64,000 nucleotides of DNA. Source: Burkholderia pseudomultivorans (lineage in GTDB: Bacteria; Pseudomonadota; Gammaproteobacteria; Burkholderiales; Burkholderiaceae). Both the position numbers and the translations under genes were made by a program. The notes beneath the pieces were generated by a model. The model worked only from the letters and a program-made list of their open reading frames with translations, did not search any database and was not told where the DNA came from. This document shows, one piece after another, positions 18,721 through 26,783 of this stretch. How positions within the stretch are numbered: the stretch's first letter is position 1; each line of letters starts with the position of its first letter. The stretch lies in the NCBI RefSeq assembly GCF_001718415.1, contig NZ_CP013377.1, forward strand, positions 2,108,001 through 2,172,000, in the 5' to 3' direction.

Positions 18721-20460
18721 ATGAAACGGAACGCCTGGTTTGCCCTTCCCCTTCCGTCGCCCCGCCGCCTCGCGTGCGCGTGGCCGCTCGTGCTCGCCGC
18801 CGGCGCGGCGCACGCGACGACGGACTGGGTCGACACCCATACAAAGGCCTTTCTGACCGGCCCGCAGCTGATGGCGCGCAGCGCGGCGCCGTCGCTCGAA
18901 CTCGCCGCCGGCGAGACGACCGACGTGGTCGTCAGCCTGAAGCTGCGCAACGCCGCGCAGCTCAAGCAGCTCGCGCGCGACGTGAACCGCCCCGGCAACG
19001 AACACTATCGCCGCTACCTCACGCACGAACAGTTCCTCGCCGATTACGCGCCGACCGACGCACAGGTCAAGTCGGTCGTCGACTATCTGCGCAAGAGCGG
19101 CTTCGTCGACATCGAGGTCGCGCCGAACCGGCTGCTGGTGTCGGCGCGCGGCACGGCCGGCACGGTCAAGACCGCGTTCAACACGTCGCTCGTGCACTTC
19201 CAGTATGCGGGCCGGTCCGGCTTCGCGAACGCATCGACCGCGCAGGTGCCGCGCGCGCTCGGCGACGTCGTCGGCTCGGTGCTCGGGCTGCAGAACGTCG
19301 CGCGCGCGCACCCGATGCTGCGCATCGGCAACGTGTCGAAGCCGCAGCCGCTCGCGGCCGGCACGGCCACCGGCCACTATCCGAAGGAATTCCCGGGCCT
19401 GTACAACGCGACCGGCGTGCCGACCGCGGCCGGCGTGACCGTCGGCATCATCACGATCGGCGGCGTATCGCAAACGCTGCAGGACCTGAAGCAGTTCACC
19501 TCGAGCAACGGCTACGGCACGGTCGCGACGCAGACCGTGAAGACCAACGGCACCGGTTCGAGCGGCAGCTACAGCGACGACCCGGACGGCCAGGGCGAAT
19601 GGGATCTCGACAGCCAGTCGATCGTCGGTTCGGCCGGCGGACAGGTCGGCAAGCTGGTGTTCTACATGGCGGACCTGAACGCGTCCGGCAACACGGGGCT
19701 CACGCAGGCGTTCAATCGCGCGGTGTCCGACAACACCGCGAAGGTGATCAACGTGTCGCTCGGCTGGTGCGAGACCGACGCGAACGCGGACGGCACGCTC
19801 GATGCGGAAGAGCAGATCTTCACGACCGCCGCCGCGCAGGGGCAGACGTTCTCGGTGTCGTCCGGCGACGAAGGCGTCTACGAGTGCAACAACCGCGGCT
19901 ATCCGGACGGCTCGAACTACACGGTGTCGTGGCCGGCATCGTCGCCGCACGTGCTCGCGATCGGCGGCACGACGCTGTACACGACCTCCACGGGCGCGTT
20001 CTCGAACGAGACGGTCTGGAACGAAGGGCTCGACAGCAACGGCAAGCTGTGGGCGACGGGCGGCGGCGTCAGCACGATCCTGCCCGCCCCGTCGTGGCAG
20101 TCGGGCAGCAACCGGCGGCTGCCCGACATCGCGTTCGACGCCGCGCAGAGCACGGGCGCGTATATCTACAACTACGGCCAGTTGCAGCAGATCGGTGGCA
20201 CCAGCCTCGCCGCACCGATCTTCACGGGCTTCTGGGCGCGCCTGCTCGCGGCGAACGGCACCGGCCTCGGCTTCCCGGCCGGCAATCTCTATCGCGCGAT
20301 TCCCGCGAATCCTTCGCTGCTGCGCTACGACGTGGTGTCGGGGAACAACGGCTATCAGGGCTATGGCTACAACGCCGGTAGCGGCTGGGACTACACGACC
20401 GGCTTCGGCAGCCTGAACATCGCGAACCTCAACCAGCTGATCAAGTCGGGCGGGTTCTGA
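18721..20460 (+). CDS. Secreted S53 family serine-carboxyl peptidase (sedolisin/kumamolisin-like)
   Basis: 579 residues: signal peptide (cleaved near AGAAHA), an activation prodomain (about 32-210; NEHYRRYLTHEQFLADYAPT is typical) and an S53 catalytic domain. The active site is complete: Glu293 and Asp297 in EWDLD, oxyanion Asp383 in SSGDEG, and nucleophile Ser495 in GGTSLAAP. The C-terminal SGWDYTTGFGSLN segment is the calcium-binding end. Such enzymes are acid endopeptidases secreted as self-processing zymogens. The gene stands alone; AAAAGGA provides a strong ribosome site. A role in extracellular protein digestion is inferred. Confidence 0.92.
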   Translation: MKRNAWFALPLPSPRRLACAWPLVLAAGAAHATTDWVDTHTKAFLTGPQLMARSAAPSLELAAGETTDVVVSLKLRNAAQLKQLARDVNRPGNEHYRRYLTHEQFLADYAPTDAQVKSVVDYLRKSGFVDIEVAPNRLLVSARGTAGTVKTAFNTSLVHFQYAGRSGFANASTAQVPRALGDVVGSVLGLQNVARAHPMLRIGNVSKPQPLAAGTATGHYPKEFPGLYNATGVPTAAGVTVGIITIGGVSQTLQDLKQFTSSNGYGTVATQTVKTNGTGSSGSYSDDPDGQGEWDLDSQSIVGSAGGQVGKLVFYMADLNASGNTGLTQAFNRAVSDNTAKVINVSLGWCETDANADGTLDAEEQIFTTAAAQGQTFSVSSGDEGVYECNNRGYPDGSNYTVSWPASSPHVLAIGGTTLYTTSTGAFSNETVWNEGLDSNGKLWATGGGVSTILPAPSWQSGSNRRLPDIAFDAAQSTGAYIYNYGQLQQIGGTSLAAPIFTGFWARLLAANGTGLGFPAGNLYRAIPANPSLLRYDVVSGNNGYQGYGYNAGSGWDYTTGFGSLNIANLNQLIKSGGF

Positions 20461-20472
20461 GCGACGCGGACG

Positions 20473-20508
20473 GGCCGGCGCGCCGTGGCGGTTTGCGGTG
20501 CGCCGGCC
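20473..20508. terminator. GC-rich hairpin between convergent genes
   Basis: GGCCGGCGC (20473-20481) pairs with GCGCCGGCC (20500-20508). It sits in the 66-bp gap between the S53 peptidase and the MFS gene, which converge. There is no U-tract; it may act in both directions. Confidence 0.5.
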
Positions 20509-20526
20509 TGCGGATCGATGCGGGCG

Positions 20527-21933
20527 CTACGACGTCGAGCGCTCCGACGCGGCCGCCACGCCGGCGCGATGCGACGGCGCGAACAGCCGCAATCCGCTCG
20601 CCACGCTCGCCGCGCCGGCGAAACCGGCGCCGAGCATCAGCGCGAGCGTCGGCCCGTGACGCCCGGCGATCCCGAACGACAGCGCGACGAGCGCGGCGCC
20701 CGTCGCCTGCCCGATCAGCCGCGCGGTCGCGATGATCCCGCTCGCGCCGCCGCTGCGTTCGGGCGGTGCGCTCGACATCAGCGCCTTCAGGTTCGGCGAC
20801 TGGAAGAAGCCGAACCCCGCACCGCACAGCATCATCCGCCAGCCGATGTCGAGCACGCCCGGCGCGGCCGGCATCGCGGCAAGCGACACCATCCCCGCGC
20901 TCAGCAGCGCAAGCCCGATCGCACCGAGCAGGCCCGGCGGATAGCGATCCGACAGCCGGCCCGCGATCGGCGCGGCGAGCGCGACGATCGCCGACCACGG
21001 CGTCATCAGGAAACCCGTCTCCACCGCGCTGCGATGCAGGACGGTCTCGAAATAGAACGGCAGCGACACGAACGCGAGCCCCTGCGCGGCGAACGCGCAC
21101 ACCGCGGTCAGCGCGGACAGCGCGAACACGGGCCGGCGGAACAGGTCGACCGGCAGCATCGGCGCCGGGTGGCCGGCCTGGCGGCGGATCAGCAGCGCGC
21201 CGAACGCGAGCGCGACCGCGGCCGCCGCGAGCACGACGGAGCGCGGCCCGCGCTGCGCGAATTCGCCGAGCGCGAAAATCAGCGACGCGAAGGTGATCAC
21301 GTTGAACAAGGCGGCGAGCGGATCGAACGCATGCTTGCCGCGCGCCGTCTGCGGCAGCGACGGAATCGCCACCGCGAGCGCGAACACGCCGAGCGGCACG
21401 TTCACCGCGAACAGCCACGGCCACGCGGCGACCGACAGGATCAGCGACGCAATCGTCGGCCCCACCGCGAACGACACGCCGACGACCAGCGCGTTGAAAC
21501 CGACGCCGCGCCCGAGCCGATGCGCGGGAAACAGGCTGCGGATCAGCGCGACGTTCACGCTCATGATCGCGCTCGCGCCGAAGCCCTGCACGATTCGCGC
21601 AGCCGTCAGTTGCGGCAGCGTCGACGCGAGCGAGCAGCCGAGCGAGGCAAGCGTGAACACCGCGAGGCCCGCGATGTAGACGCGCTTGTGGCCGACGATG
21701 TCGCCGAGCGACGCGAACGGCAGCAGCGTCGCGACCATCGCGAGCTGGTATGCATTGATGATCCACACGGAAGCGGCCGGCGACGCGCGCAGGTCGGCGG
21801 CGATCGCCGGCAGCGCGGTATTCGCGATCGCGGTATCGAGCGTCGCGAGCGCGACGGCCAGCAGTACGGCGGCCATCGCGCGCCAGTTGACGGCCGGCTC
21901 GGCGATGCCGGCGGCGGGAGCGATTTCGGACAA
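20527..21933 (-). CDS. MFS transporter, DHA2 (EmrB/QacA-like) drug exporter family
   Basis: About 468 residues with hydrophobic helices throughout, consistent with 14 TMS. Family motifs: LDTAIANTALPAIA in TM1, NAYQLAMVATLLPFASLGDIVGHKRVY (motif A) and ARIVQGFGASAIM (motif C-like region). Such proteins export cationic or amphiphilic drugs by proton antiport. The start is uncertain: TTG 21933 gives a natural N-terminus (LSEIAPAAG), while ATG 21876 would start at the first helix. It lies 251 bp downstream of the polyamine-type ABC operon on the same strand; functional linkage is unclear. Confidence 0.82.
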   Translation of the reverse strand: MSEIAPAAGIAEPAVNWRAMAAVLLAVALATLDTAIANTALPAIAADLRASPAASVWIINAYQLAMVATLLPFASLGDIVGHKRVYIAGLAVFTLASLGCSLASTLPQLTAARIVQGFGASAIMSVNVALIRSLFPAHRLGRGVGFNALVVGVSFAVGPTIASLILSVAAWPWLFAVNVPLGVFALAVAIPSLPQTARGKHAFDPLAALFNVITFASLIFALGEFAQRGPRSVVLAAAAVALAFGALLIRRQAGHPAPMLPVDLFRRPVFALSALTAVCAFAAQGLAFVSLPFYFETVLHRSAVETGFLMTPWSAIVALAAPIAGRLSDRYPPGLLGAIGLALLSAGMVSLAAMPAAPGVLDIGWRMMLCGAGFGFFQSPNLKALMSSAPPERSGGASGIIATARLIGQATGAALVALSFGIAGRHGPTLALMLGAGFAGAASVASGLRLFAPSHRAGVAAASERSTS

Positions 21934-22184
21934 GATGAGGCTCGGCAGACGAGCGGCGCGAGGCGCCGCGAATTGAGCGATGCGGCAACGCGCGGCCGAT
22001 GATGCAGTCGCGCGCGTCGTCGCGACCCGTATTGTTGCAGAGCCGCATCGAACGTGCAGGCGAGCGCATCGGTCGTCAGCCAAACGAAAGCGGACGCTGC
22101 GTACAGGTCGGTGCGCAGCGTCTCGTTGATCGTGCAACGAACGACGTGCCGGCCGGCGGCCGTTTCGCGCTGCGTCGAGCCGGA

Positions 22185-23021
22185 TCAGGCGACCGCCCGC
22201 CTCGCATTACGCCCGCGCAGCCACTCGAGCGCGAGCAGCAGTCCCGTCGAGAAGATGATCAGGATCGTCGCGAGCGCGGCGATCGTCGGGCTGATGTTCT
22301 CGCGAATCCCCGTAAACATCTGCCGCGGCAGCGTCGTCTGGTCCGCGCCCGCGAGGAACAGCGTGACGACCACCTCGTCGAACGACGTCGCGAACGCGAA
22401 CAGCGCACCCGACATCACGCCCGGCGCGATCACCGGCAGCGTCACGCGAAAGAACGTCGTCACCGGGTTCGCGCCGAGCGACAGGCTCGCGCGCACCAGG
22501 TTGTGGTTGAAGCCCTGCAGCGTGGCCGCCACCGTCGTCACGACGAACGGCACGCCGAGCGCCGCGTGCGCGGCGATCAGCCCCGTGTAGGTATTCGCGA
22601 GCCCGAGCGGCGCGAAGAACAGGTACATGCCGACGCCGACCACCACCACCGGCACGATCATTGGCGACAGCAGCACCGCCATCAGCAGCCCCTTGCCGCG
22701 AAAATCCGCCTTGGTCAGCCCGATCGCCGCGAGCGTGCCGAGCACCGTCGCGACGACCGTCGCCGACGGCGCGACGATGAAGCTGTTCTTCGCGGCCATG
22801 CGCCACTCGTCCGATGCGATCAGGTTCTCGTACCAGCGCGTCGAGAAGCCGGGGATCGGATACACGAGGAACGTGCTCGACGAGAACGACAGCGGCACGA
22901 TCGCAAGCACCGGCAGGATCAGGTACAGCAGCGTCAGCACGACGAGCACGCGCAGCGCGACATACCACGCGCGCTCGACGAACGACATGTGCGGCGCAAA
23001 CAGCGGCCTGGCGAGTTTCAT
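22185..23021 (-). CDS. ABC transporter permease, spermidine/putrescine type (PotC-like)
   Basis: 278 residues, six predicted helices. It has the binding-protein-dependent permease EAA loop (ASLSLGANPVTTFFRVTLPVIAPG) that contacts the ATPase, and the PotC-like N-terminus with an extended first periplasmic loop (STFLVYPIPGFSTRWYENLIASDEW). Fourth gene of an ATPase - binding protein - permease - permease series on the minus strand. It likely imports a polyamine or similar cation with its partner permease at 23047. Confidence 0.9.
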   Translation of the reverse strand: MKLARPLFAPHMSFVERAWYVALRVLVVLTLLYLILPVLAIVPLSFSSSTFLVYPIPGFSTRWYENLIASDEWRMAAKNSFIVAPSATVVATVLGTLAAIGLTKADFRGKGLLMAVLLSPMIVPVVVVGVGMYLFFAPLGLANTYTGLIAAHAALGVPFVVTTVAATLQGFNHNLVRASLSLGANPVTTFFRVTLPVIAPGVMSGALFAFATSFDEVVVTLFLAGADQTTLPRQMFTGIRENISPTIAALATILIIFSTGLLLALEWLRGRNARRAVA

Positions 23022-23046
23022 GATCGGTCTTCCTGATTTTTACGCG

Positions 23047-24303
23047 TCAGCCGAGGCTCACGTTGGTACGCGTGAAGCGCCCGTACACCGCATACAGCAC
23101 CAGCGTCGCCGCGAGCAGCAGCCCGCCCAGCGCGCATGCCATGCCCCAGTTGATCGTCACGTTCGTGAAGTACGCGACGTAGTAGCTGACCATCTGGTCG
23201 TTCGGCCCGCCGAGCAGCGCCGGCGTGATGTAGTAGCCGATCGCGAGGATGAACACCAGCAGCGCGCCCGCGCCCACGCCCGGATAGGTCTGCGGCACGT
23301 ACACGCGCCAGAACGCCGCGAACGGATGGCTGCCCAGCGACACGGCCGCGCGCTGGTAGGTCGGCGGGATCGACTTCATCACGCTGTACAGCGGCAGGAT
23401 CATGAACGGCAGCAGGATGTGCGTCATCGAGATATACACGCCGACGCGGTTGAACAGCAGCGTCAGCGGATGCGAGATCAGCCCGGTGCCGAGCAGTGCC
23501 TTGTTGATCAATCCCTCGCTTTGCAGCAGCACGATCCATGCGGCCACGCGCACCAGCACCGAGGTCCAGAACGGAATCAGCACGAGGATCATCACGAGGT
23601 TCGCGCGCCGCTCCGACAGCGTCGAGATCCAGTACGCGAGCGGATAGCCGAGCAGCAGCGCGAACAGCGTGACCGCGACGCCGATCACGAGCGTGCGGCC
23701 GAAGATCGCCAGATAGATCGACTGGTCGGGGTCGGCCGGCACGATGTGACCGAAGCCGTCCTGCTTGTGGTCGAGCGCGGCGAGCAGGTAGAACGGCGAG
23801 TACGCGCTGCCGTTCTTCGCGATCGCCTGCCAGTAAGCGACATCGCCCCAGCGCGAATCGAGTTCGACCAGCTTGTCGCGCGCCTGCGCGGGCGTCAGCG
23901 CTGCGCCGTCGTCATTTTTCAGCGGCATCGCGCGCGCCGTCTTCGCGACCAGCGACCGGTAGCCGGGAATCTCGGTGTTCAGGCGGCGCGCGAGCGCGCC
24001 CATCGCGTCGCTGTCGGCGACCTTGGTCATCTCGGCCGCGAGCGCGGCGTATGCGGCGTCGGAAGGCGGCGCCTTGCGGTCCCAGTGCGCGAGCGCGGCG
24101 ACCGTATCCGGCAGCGCGGCGGCGATCTCGGGGTTCTGCACCGTGCGCGTGAGCAGCGTGCCGATCGGCACGACGAAGATCAGCAGCACGAACAAGGCGA
24201 GCGGCGCGACCAGCAGCAGCGCCATCGTGCGCTTGCGGGCCTCGGCGGCCTTCAGCTCGCGCTTGAGCGCGGCGCTCGACGGTGCGGAAGAAGCGATCGT
24301 CAT
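23047..24303 (-). CDS. ABC transporter permease, spermidine/putrescine type (PotB-like) with large periplasmic insert
   Basis: 418 residues, about 130-140 longer than E. coli PotB. TM1 (MALLLVAPLALFVLLIFVVPIG) is followed by a hydrophilic stretch of about 150 residues before the second helix (IFGRTLVIGVAVTLFALLLG). The rest is standard, including the EAA loop AAVSLGSHPFAAFWRVYVPQTYPG. Long inserts of this kind occur in some polyamine permeases, probably in the periplasm facing the binding protein. ATG 24303 (MTIASSAPS) is chosen; GAGAGA lies upstream. It is followed after 25 bp by the PotC-like gene. Confidence 0.9.
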   Translation of the reverse strand: MTIASSAPSSAALKRELKAAEARKRTMALLLVAPLALFVLLIFVVPIGTLLTRTVQNPEIAAALPDTVAALAHWDRKAPPSDAAYAALAAEMTKVADSDAMGALARRLNTEIPGYRSLVAKTARAMPLKNDDGAALTPAQARDKLVELDSRWGDVAYWQAIAKNGSAYSPFYLLAALDHKQDGFGHIVPADPDQSIYLAIFGRTLVIGVAVTLFALLLGYPLAYWISTLSERRANLVMILVLIPFWTSVLVRVAAWIVLLQSEGLINKALLGTGLISHPLTLLFNRVGVYISMTHILLPFMILPLYSVMKSIPPTYQRAAVSLGSHPFAAFWRVYVPQTYPGVGAGALLVFILAIGYYITPALLGGPNDQMVSYYVAYFTNVTINWGMACALGGLLLAATLVLYAVYGRFTRTNVSLG

Positions 24304-24325
24304 CGTATTCAACTGTCTCTCTCCG

Positions 24326-24349
24326 GCCGGACCGCGATTGCGGTCCGGC
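24326..24349 (-). terminator. Intercistronic hairpin between binding protein and permease genes
   Basis: GCCGGACCGC and GCGGTCCGGC form a perfect 10-bp stem with GATT loop in the 102-bp gap between the binding-protein gene and the first permease gene. Stems here in ABC operons commonly stabilise the upstream mRNA, raising binding-protein over permease levels. No U-tract follows. Confidence 0.55.
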
Positions 24350-24405
24350 GGCATGCCGCGCGACGCATGCTTCGCGCGGCCGGTTGCATCGGCAAACCCG
24401 AACGC

Positions 24406-25452
24406 TTACTTCGTCGCCCACGCGGCGAAACGCTGCTCGAGCTCGTCGCTATGGTCGGTCCAGAAGCCGATGTCCTCCAGCACCGCGTTCTTGCCGTTGC
24501 TCGGCGAGTTCGGCAGGTTTGCCAGCGTCTTCGCATCGAGCGACTTGATCGCGGCAACGTTCGCCGGGCCGTACGCGATGTGCTGCGCATAGGCCTGCTG
24601 CGGCTTGGGCGTCAGCGTGTAGGCGATGTACTGCTCGGCCAGCGCCTTGTTCGGCGAGCCCTTCGGAATCGCCCAGTAGTCGAGGTCGTAGATGCTGCCG
24701 TTCCACACGACCTTCAGGTTCTTGCCTTCCTTCTGCGCGGCGTCGATGCGGCCGTTGTACGCGGTCGACATCACGACGTCGCCGGCGACGAGGAACTGCG
24801 GCGGCTGCGCGCCCGCCTCCCACCACTGGATGTAAGGCTTCAGCTGGTCGAGCTTCTTGAACGCGCGGTCCTGGCCGGCCTTCGTGCCGAGCACCTTGTA
24901 GACGTCCTTCGGCGCGACGCCGTCGGCCATCAGCGCGAACTCGAGGTTGTAGCGCGCGCCCTTGCGCATGCCGCGCTTGCCGGGGAATTTCTTCACGTCC
25001 CAGAAATCGGCCCAGCCCGTCGGCGCGGTCTTCAGCTTGTCCGCGTTGTACGACAGCGCGGTCGACCACACGAAGAAGCCGACGCCGCAAACCTGCGGCG
25101 ATTCCGGAATCAGGTCGGACTTCTTCGCGATCTTCGACCAGTCGAGCTTCTCGTACAGCCCTTCGTCGCAGCCGCGGTTCAGGTCGCCCGACTCGACTTC
25201 GACCACGTCCCAGTTGACGTGCTTCGCCTCGACCATCGCCTTCACCTTCGCCTGCTCGCCGTTGTATTCGACGGCGGTGACCTTGTTGCCGGTCGCCTTC
25301 TCGAAGGGCTGGTTGAACGCGGCTTTCTGCGCGTCGCCGTTCGCGCCGCCGAAGTTGACGACCGTGAGTTCGGCCGCCGACGCCGACGCGCCGAACACGG
25401 CCAGCGCCAGCGCGAACGCGGTGCGGCGCGCGGTAAAGCGGGTTCGATTCAT
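24406..25452 (-). CDS. Periplasmic polyamine-type substrate-binding protein (PotD/PotF-like)
   Basis: 348 residues with a Sec signal peptide (cleavage near ASASAAEL). The domain begins LTVVNFGGANGDAQKAAFNQPFEKATG, the COG0687 pattern, and contains MSTAYNGRIDAA and YWAIPKGSPNKALAEQYIAY as in spermidine/putrescine receptors. It delivers the ligand to the two downstream permeases. The exact polyamine cannot be read from the sequence; the acidic/aromatic binding residues of PotD are not clearly conserved, so another amine is possible. ATG 25452 follows GAGAGCACC. Confidence 0.9.
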   Translation of the reverse strand: MNRTRFTARRTAFALALAVFGASASAAELTVVNFGGANGDAQKAAFNQPFEKATGNKVTAVEYNGEQAKVKAMVEAKHVNWDVVEVESGDLNRGCDEGLYEKLDWSKIAKKSDLIPESPQVCGVGFFVWSTALSYNADKLKTAPTGWADFWDVKKFPGKRGMRKGARYNLEFALMADGVAPKDVYKVLGTKAGQDRAFKKLDQLKPYIQWWEAGAQPPQFLVAGDVVMSTAYNGRIDAAQKEGKNLKVVWNGSIYDLDYWAIPKGSPNKALAEQYIAYTLTPKPQQAYAQHIAYGPANVAAIKSLDAKTLANLPNSPSNGKNAVLEDIGFWTDHSDELEQRFAAWATK

Positions 25453-25544
25453 GATGGTGCTCTCCTCTCGTGATGCTCGTGGTGGTCGTGGTGAAAATGC
25501 GCCGTTTGTTGTGTACGACGTGCTGCAGGAATCGGAAGCCGCGC

Positions 25545-26675
25545 TTACGCGAACACGCGCAGATGCTCGGGCGCGAACGCCAGCGACACCGGCGCACCCG
25601 GCGAAAACGCGTCGAGCGCGCCCGTGCCGAGCGGCACCTTCACGAAGCATTCGTCCTGCCCCGGCACTGCGCAGCGCATGCGCACGTGATCGCCGAAATA
25701 GATCAGGCTGCGCGCCTCGCCCGTCAGGCGGTTCGCAGCCGCGCCGTTCGCGCGTGCATCGGCCTGCCCGTCGAGGTGTCCGTTCGCACCGTGGGCGGCG
25801 AGATTCATGCGTTCGGGGCGGATGCACGCGACGGCCGGCGCACCCTCGGCCGCATCGCCGATGCGGCGGCCGACGAGCTTCGTGCCGTCGTTCAGGTGGA
25901 ACTCGCAGAACTCGCCGTCGACGCGCGCGATCGTGCCGCGCAGCCGGTTGCTGTCGCCGATGAAATTCGCGACGAATTCGTTGCACGGCGATTCGTACAG
26001 GCGGTCGACCGTGTCGAGCTGCTGCACGACGCCCTTGTCGAACACCGCGACGCGATCCGACATCGTCAGCGCCTCGCCCTGGTCGTGCGTCACGTACACG
26101 AAGGTCACGCCAAGCTTCTCGTGCAGCGCCTTCAGCTCGTACTGCATGTGCTCGCGCAGCTGCTTGTCGAGCGCGCCCAGCGGCTCGTCCATCAGCACCA
26201 GCTTCGGCTCGAACACCAGTGCGCGCGCCAGCGCGATGCGCTGCTGCTGGCCGCCCGACAGCTGCGCCGGATAGCGCTTCGCGAAGCGCTCCATCTGCAC
26301 CATCTTCAGCGCATGCGCGACGCGCTCCGCGCGCTCGGCCGCGCCCAGCTTGCGCACCGTCAACGGATACGCGACGTTCTGCTCGACCGTCAGGTGCGGA
26401 AACAGCGCGTAGTTCTGGAACACCATGCCGATGTTGCGCTTGTGCGGCGGCACCTGGTTCAGCAGCTCGCCGTCGAGGCGAATCTCGCCGCCGGTCGGAA
26501 ACTCGAAGCCGGCCAGCATCATCAGGCAGGTGGTCTTGCCCGAGCCCGACGGCCCGAGCAGCGTCAGGAACTCCCCGCGGCGGATGTCCAGATCCAGCGA
26601 CTTCACGACCAGCGCCTCGCCGTCGTAGGTCTTGCGCACCCCGCGAAAACTGACGATTACTTCATCGGACTTCAT
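25545..26675 (-). CDS. ABC transporter ATP-binding protein, spermidine/putrescine type (PotA-like)
   Basis: 376 residues. Nucleotide-binding domain is complete: Walker A GPSGSGKTTC, Q-loop FQNYALFPH, signature LSGGQQQR, Walker B LVLMDEPLGALD and H-loop VTHDQGEA. The C-terminal TOBE-like domain (about 240-376) contains a Gly/Ala/Asn-rich spacer (AHGANGHLDGQADARANGAA) that is longer than usual. ATG 26675 is chosen over 26702 for the domain start and an AGCCAGG ribosome site. First gene of the operon; divergent from the MocR regulator, which probably controls it. Confidence 0.93.
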   Translation of the reverse strand: MKSDEVIVSFRGVRKTYDGEALVVKSLDLDIRRGEFLTLLGPSGSGKTTCLMMLAGFEFPTGGEIRLDGELLNQVPPHKRNIGMVFQNYALFPHLTVEQNVAYPLTVRKLGAAERAERVAHALKMVQMERFAKRYPAQLSGGQQQRIALARALVFEPKLVLMDEPLGALDKQLREHMQYELKALHEKLGVTFVYVTHDQGEALTMSDRVAVFDKGVVQQLDTVDRLYESPCNEFVANFIGDSNRLRGTIARVDGEFCEFHLNDGTKLVGRRIGDAAEGAPAVACIRPERMNLAAHGANGHLDGQADARANGAAANRLTGEARSLIYFGDHVRMRCAVPGQDECFVKVPLGTGALDAFSPGAPVSLAFAPEHLRVFA

Positions 26676-26722
26676 CCTGGCTGTCCCCTTGCTGTGCAGC
26701 AATCTTTATCGAGATGCGAGCC

Positions 26723-26757
26723 ACTATACGGCGCGCACGGTTCTACAATAGGGAACC
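26723..26757. promoter_or_regulatory. Divergent promoter/operator between ABC operon and MocR gene
   Basis: The 108-bp gap holds an inverted repeat GGTTC-N9-GAACC (26739-26757) whose spacer contains TACAAT (26744-26749), a good -10 for the MocR gene. On the other strand TATAGT (26728-26723) is a -10 candidate for the ABC operon, with the inverted repeat about 45 bp upstream of its start, where an activator would sit. A second pair, GGGAA...TTCCC, overlaps it at 26751-26770. Assignment to the MocR protein is inferred. Confidence 0.5.
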
Positions 26758-26783
26758 ATTTCAATATTCCCAGTAGGACCACT

